The notes under the pieces were generated by a model. The model was not told the origin of the DNA. It ran no database searches and worked only from the letters and a program-made list of their open reading frames with translations. From NCBI RefSeq assembly GCF_901933205.1, contig NC_044573.1:49195493-49259492 (forward strand): a DNA stretch of 64,000 nucleotides. Direction: 5' to 3'. Numbering within the stretch: the stretch's first letter is position 1; every line of letters begins with the position of its first letter. The DNA comes from Camarhynchus parvulus. Lineage: Eukaryota > Chordata > Aves > Passeriformes > Thraupidae. Made by a program: the position numbers and the translations under genes. Shown piece by piece: positions 47,500-60,368 of the stretch.

Positions 47500-48400
47500 A
47501 TGTTTTTAATGTCTTTGTTGATGATCTGTGTGAGGGGATCAAGTGTACTCCCAGTAAGTTCACAGATGACAATAAGTTGTGTAGGAGTGTTGATCTGCTG
47601 GAGGGCAGGAAGGCTCTGCAGAGGGATCTGGACAGGCTGGATCAGTGGGCCAAAGGCCAACCATGTGAGATTCAACAAGGCCCAGTGCCAGGTCCTGCCC
47701 TTGGGTCACAACAACCCCTTGCAGTGCTACAGGCTGGGGGCAGAGCAGCTGCCCAGCAGAAAAGGATCTGGGGGTGCTGATTCAAAGTGTCTGAACATGA
47801 GCCAGCTGTGGCCAAGAAGGCCAATGGCATCCTGGCCTGTATCAGGAATAGTGTGGTCACCAAGATCAGGGCAGTGATTGTCCCCCTGTACTGGCCACTG
47901 CTGAGGCCCCACCTTGAATTCCGTGCCTACTTTTGTGCCCCTCACTATAATAAAGACCTTGAGGTCCTGGAGCAAGTCCAGAGCTGGTGAAGGGTCTGGA
48001 GTACGAGTGCTGTGAGGAGCAGCTAAGGGAGTTGGGGGTGTTTAACCCAGAGAAAAGGAGGCTCATGGGGGACCTGATCATTGGCTACAACTCCTGCAAA
48101 AGTGGCTGTAGCCAAGTGGGGTTTGACCTCTTCTCCCAGGCAACAGGACAAGAGAACACAGCCTCAAGTTGCACCAGAGGAGATTCAGGTTAGACATCAG
48201 GGAGAATTTGCGATGGAACAACTCTGGAAAGGGTTGTTAAACATTGGAACAGACTTCCCAGGAAAGTGATAGAGTCGCCACCCCTGGAGGTGTTCAAGAA
48301 ATGACTGGATATTGTGATTTAGTTGACAAGGTCATGATCTGTCAAAGGTTATACTTAATCTTAGAAGTCTTTTCCAAAATAAATGGTGCTGTGATTCTCT
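47500..48400 (+). mobile_element. CR1 LINE, truncated ORF2 and 3' region
   Basis: The longest CR1 copy in the window. Translation in broken frames gives reverse transcriptase segments: [62 protein letters not shown] and EEQLRELGVFNPEKRRLMGDL. The 3' region ends GTGCTGTGATTC. It is 5' truncated and frameshifted, so not active. Confidence 0.95.
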
Positions 48401-50640
48401 AACATGCCCATGGTCTGAGGAACAGCACAGTAGGGCCATTGTAGCTTGTTTGCCATGGATCTACATCTTCTCTGGTGTCTAATAAGGTCTTTCTGCAACT
48501 GGAAGAGTCCCAATGGGTATATGTGTTTATGTACACATCTCTGCCTTCTCTCAAATTTCTGCTGCATAGCAAGGGGAGAGCTTGCATTGCTGCTTTCCTT
48601 CCAGCACAAGCTACAATCTCTTTCTTCCTTCTATCTCTGGTTGTTTTTTGGGTTTTTTTTAATGTTCATTGTATTTGTAAGAATTCACATGGTATTTAAT
48701 TAAAGTTGTCCAATTAACTTGCAAGCTTTTGGAAGAGAGGATGACCACTTGTGCAGAAGCACACATGGCAGGGGTGGGGGGACTGTCACTCCTGTGTGCA
48801 CATATGCAAGCACTCTCCTCAGATGGAAATGAGGCTATAAAAATTTTTGTTTTATCTGTAAACTGTGTTTGCAGTGATTACAACATTTTTAAGATTAAAA
48901 AAAAATCAACAACAAACCAAACACAGACATATGGGCGAAGATACCAGCTTGGGTTTTTTCTGATTCCAGGTTAAGTGGGAAAACTAGGAATCAACACTAA
49001 TACAAAAAATAAACATCCATTTAACCTTTTGTTTTTGTTGTTGCTGTTCTGTTCATCTGGCATAAATTTGAAAAATAATAATAAATCTTTTGGGGGCTGT
49101 GATTGTTTTAACCTGCCAGTAACCCCCTTGAGTTCACCAGAGCAAAAGACAGCGAAAGCCTGTTTATTGTCCAGCAGGCACCTACACTTGTTGTAAGTGA
49201 AGTTCCATCTGGTCACAACATCGTGGATCATCTGGGTAACAGCCAGGCTTCATTTGCTTCATGTCCTGGACAGCATGAAGGCAGCCGAACAGGAATATTT
49301 AAATGACTGACCAACTGCAACCAAGTTTGCCCCTGAGAATTCGTTTAATAATGACTGCTCACTATGGAGCAGTAGCGGCTCTGTGAGTTGTTTTCTGTTT
49401 TAAATGAGCCAAGCTGGGCTCCATGGAATGATTTAGCCTTTTTATTAGGTGCCAGCAATTTACTGGAGGCACACTATTGCTCTTACCTTGGAAGATCAAG
49501 AGGTGGATATTGACTGTTCCTAAAATTCTTCCTGCAACTTGTTTATAAGAAAAACATGGAGAAACCTGGACTGCATAGCACAGCTAACAGAGCAGTTGTA
49601 TGGAGTGTATTTTAGACCTGTGCAGAGGGCACCTAAAGCTCTCCCATATCAGAATTTTCCAGGCTTTTGAAATTATTCATACCTATTTCTCACAAGGGCA
49701 AAAGACAGAATGCAGATGCACCACTTAGTTTTTTGTAACCCATTACCTGAGCACCCCTCAAAGAGACTTTTGGTGGCCAGCACTGCTATTTTAATGGCAG
49801 TGGTGGATGGGTAGGGACCCCCAGGGGCATAATACCTCTGCCTCCAGAGGTTCCCCAGCTGGGCAGGGGTAGCTCACAGCTGGCTGTGATGTCCTGCCAC
49901 CAGAATTATGTTCCCCTTGGAAAACTGGTCTGCAGATCTGGATTTGGGTGCAGGTCTCTGAAAGGGTAACCTAACACAAACGCCTGCAGCTTCAATTACA
50001 AATGTTGACAAAGGCAGTGCTTGCTAGGTGAATAATATCTTTCAGCTGGGGCTAGGAGGACACACAGATCCCAGCATGCTACCTGGACACTAATGAATGC
50101 TTCAAAAAATTCATTCTCTTTATAAATACTGGGTTGGCAGTGCCCAAAGAAGCCTTTTAAAGCACAATGAATCTTGTGAAGTTCTGTAAGTTGCTCACTG
50201 CTTGTTTATCATAACAAACTTACTCATAAATTATATGGACATGTGCCTGAGTTTACTTCCAGAGATGGCTGTGAAAGGTATTCCTTTCTGCTTTAAAATG
50301 TGGGCATTTTCTATAAAGATATCATTCCTGTAAGATCTTGGAGTAAAAAATATCCAAGAAAAAATGGCCTAGATACCACCTTGACAGCTATCAGGATGAT
50401 GTGTGGGCCATTCCTTTCAGAAAATCTCAGGAAGTAATGAATGATGATTACAGGGGCAAATTCATGACAAGTTGGTTGCTGTCGAGGCCATGGAGTATTT
50501 GAGGGATAGGCAGCCCACAGCTGGGCATACCTGTGCCTGCCACCTCCCACAGCCAGTCCTGGTGTACCATCTCAACAGAGAAAGATATGCTTAGGAGTTT
50601 ACAAAATTAGGTTTCAGAATCTCTTTGTGTCTGTATCTCT
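48401..50640. other. Intergenic sequence, nothing coding recognised
   Basis: Mostly AT-rich unique-looking sequence. No gene, RNA or clear mobile element was identified. Confidence 0.5.
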
Positions 50641-51000
50641 CTCTACATATAACCTGGATGTATGGACTCGGAAGCAAGCATACGCATAAACTTCAGATCA
50701 GCGAGGCCAATAACACTGGTGTCGCCACTGCTGGATAAAGCCGTGCCGGAGCTTAAGGAGGCACTAAAGAGAAGTTTGGTTCGATTCAAACTGCCCCAAA
50801 GTATTCTTTCCTTTCTCGGGCACTGCAGTATCTCCCCGAATCCGCTTGGAGTCACTGCAACACAGCGGCCGGGCCGGGGCCGGCCGGGGGGCGGCGGCAG
50901 AGCCGGGCTCCATCCCTGCATCCCCCGAGAGCGCTCCTGCCAGCAGCGGCACTGACGGCCCAGGTCCGAGCTGCCCCTAAACATCGCACCCTGCCACATA
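50640..51000. promoter_or_regulatory. Isolated small intergenic CpG island
   Basis: About 25 CpG dinucleotides in about 360 bp, with a core (50866-50910) of GGCCGG repeats, in otherwise CpG-poor sequence 16 kb from the IFNGR1 promoter. A 97-codon plus-strand ORF (50662-50955) overlaps it but matches nothing I recognise. It could be a promoter of a noncoding transcript or an enhancer. Confidence 0.5.
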
Positions 51001-54000
51001 CACCTTACGTGGTGTGCTTGAGTTGATGCTTATGAAAGCAGATATAGGCGAAGTGCATTTTCCTGCATGTTTGAGGGATACCTTTATGCTTCGTGAAGTA
51101 GTGTTAAAGAAAAGCATTAATTTGTTAGGAAAAGCAATTATTTCATTACTGCTTGTGCACTGAGATATGTGCTCATATGGAGCACATACCTCAGTCCCAT
51201 GGAGGGGATGGGGTTGATCATACCATCCTGTTTCTGCAGACACGTGCTTCTGCGGAGCTGGAAGCTCTGGGGGAGAAGGAGACGTGACTGGGAAAGAGCC
51301 CAGCTCTCTTCTCAAATGAAGATTGCAAAAATGGACAGAGATTGACAGAGCACAACTACTGAGAAGAGCATTGTCTTCGGGTTGTGAGCTGTACACAGTG
51401 AGCAGTGTATTTTACCAAAGAATTTTATTTTAAAACTTCCTTCATTTTTTCTGCTACTGTTACACAGTAAATCTCACAAATGCGGCAAAGGTGACAAGGG
51501 ATTACAACACTGCACAACACTCTAAATTGATACATTGCATTTTTAGCATGCCCTTTAACAAGAAAAAATGATATATAACAAATGAACATTAAAAGAAATG
51601 ATTTTCAATGGTTTGCTTGGCAGAGAGGTAAGAAAGCATAATAGCTGTAAGGAACAGTATTAAAACCCTATTAAATTATTACGTTACAGTTTCAGTCACT
51701 AAAAATTACTTGAATGCACATGAATCCATTTCAGTTTTATAAAGAAATCTTGGGTGTATTTCAGAGATGGGATGATTTTCCCTGGGCAGGAACAGCATAG
51801 TCATGTTTCTTGTGAAATACTCTGCTGTCCTCTGTCCCTTCTCCACATTACCATTTGCAATCCAGATATTTAGACCATGCCAAAGTATCGAATGAGGCAT
51901 TTACAGTAGCTCTGCTGCCATAGTTGCTTTGTGTGTGTTTTTGTCTCGAGCATTATATAATTTCAAAGGTATCTTCTGATCAATATCCTAAGCCACCAGA
52001 CAAATACATATTGAGTTAGTTTAGTAAAGGATCAAACCAGAATACAGAACTGATGCTGAGCAGACTGCGGGCACAGGCTGCAATTCTCTGGGCAGTCCCA
52101 GAGAGGCTGTGGCAATTGGTATTTAACAGCATTCCTCAGAAGGGTAAATGTGGTGTAAAATGCTGAATAGGAAGGAAGCTACTGCCTTTAACCTATTAAA
52201 AGCAAGGCATATTTTGAATCTAACTTAAAAAATACACATCATCCCTGGTTATTCTGAGTAAAGGATTTACTCAGATTTACACTCACCAAAACCAAAAAAA
52301 AACTGTTTAACAATAGTCATCACATAATTATATCCTCACATATATTTACTTTATTTTGATGAACATTACAGTATGTTTAGGCAATTTATTTATTTGAAAT
52401 TGTTTTCAACATTAAAGTTTAAATGATTATCATAACATTGATCTTGTCAGCAGAATATGCTCAAAGAAACCAGAGGATTCCATCATGAATACTTTATAAA
52501 TTTGCTTACTTACCACAGAATAGAACAACAGTGTTCCAAGGACAGAACAGACTGCAGTGTTGTGCAGGAGGACATCAAAATGGAGACTTCCACAGTGTCT
52601 GAAGGAATCTGAATACCTTTTCCATATAACTAGTAGATCTGAGTCTTAAGGATGCAAATGGCAATATATAATTATATTGGTTTTTTCCTTCAGCTATGCA
52701 CTTGACCTGAATTATGCTTTCCATCTGAAGCTTAATTTGTCTCTGCTGAATGGCATAATTTCCACTATCTGTATAATTAAAAATGAACAAATGCACACTA
52801 TAGATTTTCCAGTGTGGCAAATGATATATTTAATTTGGTTTCTTTATCTTCATTCTGTATGCTCAATCCAGCCCCAGTTTGCATGTAATCCATTTCTACA
52901 GCAAACCCTCTTTCTATATATTACATATATGTAGGGGTTATACAGTACTTGTGACTTAGACTTCCATAAAGAGCCTGGGAGCAGAGGAATTGACAAATCT
53001 GAAACATTCCCAAGAAATACAGGTCCAAGCAAATGCAGACATTTTCAATGTGAGCATTTTCAAAATGAAGATAAACTTTTCAATAAACTTCCATAAATAT
53101 GCAGTCTCTTTTCTAAGAAGTGCTGTTACAGAAACTGTATTAGCTGCAATGTAGGATTATATATACTATAAATGTGGTCATTTGGCTCTTTTTAGTAAGT
53201 GGTGACAGCTTAAAATTTTCCAAATGAACTGCACCACAGCATTTTTCAAGGTAATTGTTGCACTAATTTTTTATTTCCTAGATAGAAAGTACTCAGTGTT
53301 CAATAAAACACAACTTTATGAATTGTTGGATACTTTAAGTACATAAAAACTTCTCTTTAACTTCATTAAATCATATATTCCTTCTGACATGGAAGGTGAA
53401 GAGGGAGGGCAGGTACATTTTACTGTATGCTGCTGCTACCTATTGAGCCATGAAGGATTTTTCAGTGCACAGCCTGGAGTTTAGTAGTTGGCAGTGAAAC
53501 TGCTTCAAATTCCAGATAAATATATTTAACTCCTGCTTCTGTGATACTTTCTGGGTTAAACTACTGACATTAATTTGACCAGCAAATTGGACAGGATTTT
53601 AAGGGACATTTGAGATGTTAATAATCTATATAAAGGGAAACCAATTTCCATTTGCATTCTTAAGTCCTCCCCCCCAGAAACTTTCTGGAGCTTTTAAAGC
53701 TAAATATGCAACTCCTGCCTAGGACACTGCCCTGGGGCACCTCTGGGGTGATCCCTGAGCTGCTCTGTAGTAATGGGCTGCTCCCTCCTCTTTGCAAGGA
53801 GAAAACTACCCCAAGCGAATCCTTCCTGGAAGCAGAAGGTGGATTAGTTAATTAAGACTTAGGAAGTGTCTCTGAAGGTTGAGGACCCTGTTTTTAGCTT
53901 CTCATGGTCATATGAAAATGAAGGAGATTGAAATGCAGGTCAGGAAGCCCTGGGAAAGGGCTGATCTGTGGATGCTCTTGGAGACATGGCACTGAACAAC

Positions 54001-57000
54001 ACATGGCTGCCCTCAAACCCAGTTTGTTAAATGTTGTGGGTAAAACTCATTTATATGTGAAATCTCATGGTGCTTCTCAGTGTTAAACCACTCAGAAAGA
54101 ACAGGCTTTAGGATGATGGAATGAAAGCCACCTGAGCCCATCGAGGTGCAGGACATCCCCCATTTTGCTAGGGAATGTGCCCTTGTGCCTTAGGCTTTCA
54201 ACATCAGTGCTATATCACTTGCTTTGGACCAAGAGTCCAGGTTTGCACTATGCCAAAAGCCCTTCAGAAAGCAGGTTGTCTGTCAAAAAGACAGCTTCCC
54301 AAGACTACTGTAAGGTAAAGATTCAATTTAAGGGTGTGATCTTGCATTAAATAGAGCCAAGGACAAAAATCCCACTCATCTCAATAAGGCTGGACTGAGC
54401 TTACTGAGTGAAGTCTTGGAGGTTGATCTCCCAGGGACTAAGTCACCACCATAACCTGCACGTGGTGCCCTGGCAGTGGTGAGAACAGTCACACTTCCCA
54501 CCATCTCCCTGATGTTGCACTTTCTCCCAAAAGACATATATTTAGCTTTGAAATTCTTGACTTTAAAAAATATTTCCTCATACATTGGGGGCCCTTGTAG
54601 AAAAATAAAAAATGAAGGAAAATGAGAAAAATGAAAAAAAAATTAAAATTACCTCTAATAGACAAATTGAAATTTTTAAGTGGTAAGAAAGTATTTACAG
54701 TTTCCTGATGAAAAGTAACTTGCTAGATGTTGGAGTTTTTAGCATCTGCTTTATTTGTTTGTCTGGTTTTCTTAAATTATAATAATGATCTTGATAGTCT
54801 TATGTGAAAAGATGACTCCTGCAGAGATTTTCAGTTAAACAAAACCAGCAAAATTAATTTTCTACTCATCTATCTGAAGCAATTGAAGCAACAATATCAA
54901 TAGCTTACTTGTGGTAGCTCAAGTTGTTTTAAATTGCTTAAAACCCTAGACTTGTTATCTTTACATAAAAATAATTAGGGGTCAATAGTGTAATTTCTTT
55001 TGCCATGTGACAAAACCAAAACTCATCAGCCCAAGGCCCACTCATGTTAGCTCTAGCATGAGAGTGTTTCTCTGACCTTATCCATGTGCATATTGACATG
55101 CATTACAAATATCAGGCTGCCACACAGAGTCACAGACTGGCATAGTGACCATAAAGTCTGTGTCCCTCTTCGGTCTCCAGCAGCATTTCCCCTTGGCCTT
55201 CCCCAGGCAGCTGCCACTCCCTTGCCCTGCAGCCCTCCTTCCCAGCCCCTGGGATTTCATTGCCTCCCTTCCCATCCCTCACTCTGACACCATGTGAGCA
55301 CAGCAAAGCCTCGGCTTCAAAACGAGACAGGATTTTCTCATCCACGAAGTGGTGAAGAGAAAGTTGAAAAGTTGGCTCCAAAGCTCTGCCCACCAAAAGA
55401 ACTTTCAGATTTTTCATAGGTGTTAAGTTAAGCTCAAAATGTTGTTCATTTTTTAAGCATTTAAAAACACTCATTATGATTTGTTTTGGTTTATTTTGTG
55501 GTCTGGGGTTTCGTTTTTGAACAGTTAGTGGCCCAGGGTTCTTCTTCATTATTTCTCTAAAATACTGACAACTCAAATGTTTGCTAATGAGCTATTGCTA
55601 TTTTTGCTTGAGATCAGTCCGACAGTTTTGTTCACATCTGCCTGATCCCATTAACTCTTTCCTTGCTTTCTGTTTTTCACAGGTTGAGAGATGAGGCAGA
55701 TCTTTTTAGTTCTGTGTTTATTCACAAGTATCTGACAGGCTAGCTCCTGCATTTTTACCTGTAGGTCTCAAAAATGTTTTATGGAATCTAAACTATAACT
55801 TGTCATATATATAAATGAATAGAAATGTCTGACATTGTGGGGGGAGGGAGGAGGAAAAAAAACCAACAGTGAAATCACCAGAGAATGGAGATTAAAAGCT
55901 CTGCAGACAACTTTTTTGTTAGCACTGTGAGCATGACTACAGTACTGCATAAGTACAGTACTACAGTAACTCGCTGACTCCTTACTTTATATATCTTCCT
56001 GTGAGTTCTTGCATTCAAACCCGGCAGAGACCTGCGGGCAAAGCAGTTGGTTTCAAGCTGGTCTTTTGAGCAGGCTGGGCAAAGGCATCTGCCCGGGAGA
56101 GCACCCTTGGGAAGGTTTTTAATCAGTCTGTAACTGCATAAAGAGAAAGCACATTTCTGATTGTGACAACGAACTGTAGTGCCACCACTAAACAGTGATA
56201 GAATTGATGTCAGCAGCTCTGATGTTGATTGGCACCGAAGGCATGGAAAGGCGTTTTTCAATACCTCCTCCATCCTAGTGATCTGAAAAGGTAGCAGAAA
56301 GAGAAGAGAGGAGCATCAGGATGGGTGTTTATCCTGCAGGAAAAGGAAAAACCTTTACTTCCCATCAAAATTCCAGAAGCTTGGGCTCTTTCTGCTTAAT
56401 GCCATTTCAAATATTTTTGCTGCAGGGTAGGCTGAGCACTATTCCCATTTCATTGCCTGGGACAGGAGTTTTTTAAGTATCATGCCCCACACAGCTGTGC
56501 ACCAAGTACGTCTTCACACTGAGCTGGGAGCAGATCCCATGGTGAGGGGATGACATCTCCAGGGGCTGACAGAAAGCGAGAGCAGGCTGAGTCATTCCCT
56601 GTCTTGTTATCCTTCCTAGTGATGTCTCTGATTTGGGCTCCTTTCAGCCCTATTCATGAACAGATAACTGAGGGAAGGGCATAGGGAAAGTTATTTGCAT
56701 TCCAACATTACATTTAAAAGCAATAAATTACTGGCAACTATAAACAATCTCCCTGCTGACAGCACAGCTCATAAAAATCTGGGTTTGCGTTTTTGTTGCA
56801 TTCGCATGTGTGTGCGCATATTCAGCCTTGTGGGATTTCTTCCCTAGTATTTATTTTTCTGAATGCAGTGCACGATGGAATGAAGATTTTTGCTTCTTTC
56901 TCTCATTTGATGTGGGTCTGGCTGAAAATTATGGTTGTTACCACTGCCTTGAGTTAAGTTTCAGCTTTAAACGGGGAGAAAAGACCTGTGAAGGCCTGGG

Positions 57001-60000
57001 TTAAAACCTAGACAAATGTCAAGAATGCTTTCGTTCCTGTGATTTTTACTGTAGCCAGAAGGCTGCAGTAAGACTTCAAATTGCTGCTGAAGAGGAAAGA
57101 GTATTAGGGAGAAAAAGGAGGAAGAAGGCAAAGTCAGCATTTGCTGTGTCCACAATCTGACTACTGAGTGCTTGGGAATGGGGTTTGGAAATTAAGGGAA
57201 AGCTACTCTATTTCTGCCACTAAAGATGGCCCCAGCCTAAAGATGTGAATTTGAGAGTGAACTGAGAGTGGTGATGATGTGAGGTCTGTGTCTCTGCTCT
57301 GAAAAAATCTGTTAGGTACGTATGATGGTGTCACACCAACGCAGTGATCCTTCAGCCTGGTGCATTCCTGGCATCCAAGTACACTTTTCAAGGCATTCTC
57401 AGTTAGATGCATAGTGGAAAGAATGAAATTCTGCTGGAAAAAAAAAATCAGTCTGTTTCATATGTATTTGATATAAACATTCTCATAGGTAAATGTACAA
57501 TAGTAAACTGCCAGATTTTTCCCTTGTGGGATTTAATTCCTAGCATTGCTTCAACTTGTAATGTCCTCAAGCCAGCATGGTCCTCAGTCTTTGTGCTTGG
57601 GAGGTATGAAGGTTTTAATTGTCACAATCTGTTTCTGCACTAAGGAAGCAAAAAAACAGCAAAAAAGAAGAGATAATTCCATTGCTGCTGCAATAGACTG
57701 AATGTCATCTGTGTACATCAAGATGGGGCTGCTTTGGCTGAAGCGACCTGACTGATGATTAGGGAAGAAGGAATGTTGCAGCCCACCATTCCATAACCAG
57801 GTGGGGAAAAGCAAGAGTGCTGTAGTGCAGTGGAGGCATTCATAGCAAGAACCACAGTCTAGAGTTCTTGGCTCAGGAATACCTGCGGTCTAAGTTTTTC
57901 GTGTGGTTTCAGATGAGTGTGGCTAAAACTATCTGTAGAACCACACATAAAACCCCGTCAGGACGAAGTCACAGGGCAAGGATGAAATTCTGCTATGAGT
58001 AGCACAACTTCCAAGTTGGGCTAGTATTTTCAATCTCTAAATAAGAAGATGCTTTCTGGATCCAGCCAGTGTTAGGTCCAGTGTCACAACTCCTCTGTTT
58101 CAGTGGCATGTCCTGCATGAGAAGACCAGGCATGTGTGTCCCATTTGCTATTGAAAAGCCATCAGTTCGTGCTGATGAGGGACTGACTGAGAATGAATGT
58201 CCCCACCATGCCTCTGGAGCATTGCTGAGAGAAGTTGAGCCCAGGCACAGAGATGGGAAAAATGAGGAGGGGGGGACAAAGGGTGAGGAAGGCAGGGAAA
58301 GCATGTGCTGTCAGGAAGGTGCAGGAGAAAAGGGTTTTCTTTGCACTTGGTCACTCTCTAAAGGCAGGGCATCATCTTTCCCTGTGCCCTAGTCCCCTCT
58401 ATGGATGAGCAGGAACTGCAAATGTCATCTCACAGGCTGTTTGGAGAGGTGGTTTTATCTCTGGCTCTTGTTCTCATGTGTCCCAGTAGCAACATTTTTC
58501 AGGTCACTTTCCAGATTTGTATTGGGCAATTAACCTGGAGCAGGAGGCATGGCAGGATCATGGCTGCCTTTCACAGGGCGGGTGCTGTGTGCTGGAGATC
58601 CACCAGATTCTCTCCAGAGAAGGAGGTATTGGCTGGCTGGGCCATCACCCTGACAAAGGCAGGGCTTTCCTTAACACACAGGCTATGCTGAGGCCCAGCT
58701 GACTCACTGAGAGCTGAAATTTGGTCTGGATCAGCTCAGGGCAGTTTCATGGCTAGTAACACTGGCAAAAAAAAAATCTCTCTCTTTGGTTTTGTGATGG
58801 TTTGCGATAGCAGCATGACAGGAGCGTGAGCCTGGACACTGGGTGCCTCCAGCTGGATGCTGCAGTTCACAGAGGATTTTCCCTTCATTTCCCCTTCAGC
58901 CCTATGGGCTTTTCCTGGAGGAAAGTGGCAAAATGAAAGTCAAGTAAAAGTAAGCCAGGATTTTACTCAGGTGTCTGTCTTTTGTGTGGCTGTGTGATTT
59001 TTCCTGAGCTCCTCCATTGCTGTGCTGCTGCTCTTCCCATCTACCCACAAGATCAGACTAAGACTCCAGTGGGGGTTATCAAGGTCTGATCTCGCACATT
59101 GTGGGTTAAGGAATGCAGTGCTGTGGGCATTGGCAGATAAATGTACCTACACTGATCTGTGGCTGAAGCAAGTCCTGGCAAGGAGTGTACGATGCTCTGG
59201 TGGCTCCTTCCTCTGCTGGGTGGAAGGGACAGGTTTTAAACCTGAAAAATCAGAAGCAGGTCCTGGGCAGCCCTTTGTGGGCACTGAGGGGGAGAGAGCA
59301 GGCCCTACAGATCTCCATGAGAAGTGCCGCTGACTCGGCAGGGAGAGTGGAGCAGGCTATGCCTGTGGTTCACATCTCTTTGTCAATGGCATCCAGCCCC
59401 TGGCCTTGGGAACTGACTGGCGGCAGTTTGCAAATGTATGTGCTTGGCTGGGAGCCTGCCGTTCCCTTTGTCCCGGCGGCACAGGGGGGCTAATAGGGAA
59501 GCCGGAGCGTGTCATCCCTGACTGCCAGAGCCTCCAAGCAGTAACATGACGGGCAACTTTTCAGACAATATCCAACACGAACATTCAAGGCTGAGCCTAT
59601 TCTTCTTCTAGACACTGCTACTGACTGATTCCACATGCTGTTTTCCAGACTCTGTTGCAGTAACAAGCTCCAGTCCTGAATATGGACCATCCTCCCAGTG
59701 AAAAGTCCTGTTAAATCTGAAATAGTAGGATCTGTTTGGGATAATAAAAAGTTGAATGTCTCTGAACATCGTGTATAATGCTGTAGATGTAAACAAGTAA
59801 AGTATTTGCAGAAAGTCTCATATAATGTACACAAAGTTATTCACATTTGCTCCACTCTGCTTTGTACACTTTGCTCCTGATTCTTATATATCATTTGCAT
59901 GAATGTGTGTGCAATTAAATTGTGCTGTGCTGGACCTTTTTTTAAGATAAAATAATTACAAGTTAGAGAGTGTTCAAGATGGAAGTGATAATGGAGGAAA

Positions 60001-60287
60001 TACGCTCCTGCGTTTCACTCCTGGGAAAATCTGAATCAGGTGGCTCTGGGGAAAAATTGTTTGGAGCTTCCATTGACCTTCCAGCTTAAGGTAAAGAAAT
60101 TTTGTTTTCCTGGAAGGCTAATTCTTTTGGGATTTGCTAATGGGCAAACCATGCACTGGTGGATTTCATGTCATGAAAGCAAGGCAAATGGAAACGTCCA
60201 TAAAGACACTGGTGGGCTGTGTACCTAATGGATGAGCCGTATGTACACTTACATTTAATCTTTTGAAGACTGGCACGATGGCTATGG
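51001..60287. other. Gene-poor region, no recognised genes
   Basis: Over 9 kb with no coding exon I can support. Short ORFs, including a Cys-rich one at 56273-55875 (minus), lack family signatures. Some segments, for example 56680-56790 (with ATTTGCAT and AT-rich motifs), look like possible conserved noncoding sequence. A weak CR1-like string (GGGCAGTCCCAGAGAGGCTGTGG) is at about 52090. Confidence 0.5.
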
Positions 60288-60368
60288 CTGACCTGATCCA
60301 GGGCTAGTGATGGTCCTGCTTTGAGCATGGGACTGGACAGCATGACCTCCAGGCCTCCCTTGCAACCA
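60288..60368 (+). mobile_element. CR1 LINE 3' remnant, plus strand
   Basis: CTGACCTGATCCAGGGCTAGTGATGG, CTGCTTTGAGCATGGGACTGGAC and ATGACCTCCAGGCCTCCCTTGCAACC match the CR1 3' region. Confidence 0.75.

Noticed and set aside
47398..48269. Several ORFs that could be read as a reverse transcriptase gene
   Set aside because: They are frameshifted pieces of a 5'-truncated CR1 copy, not an intact gene.
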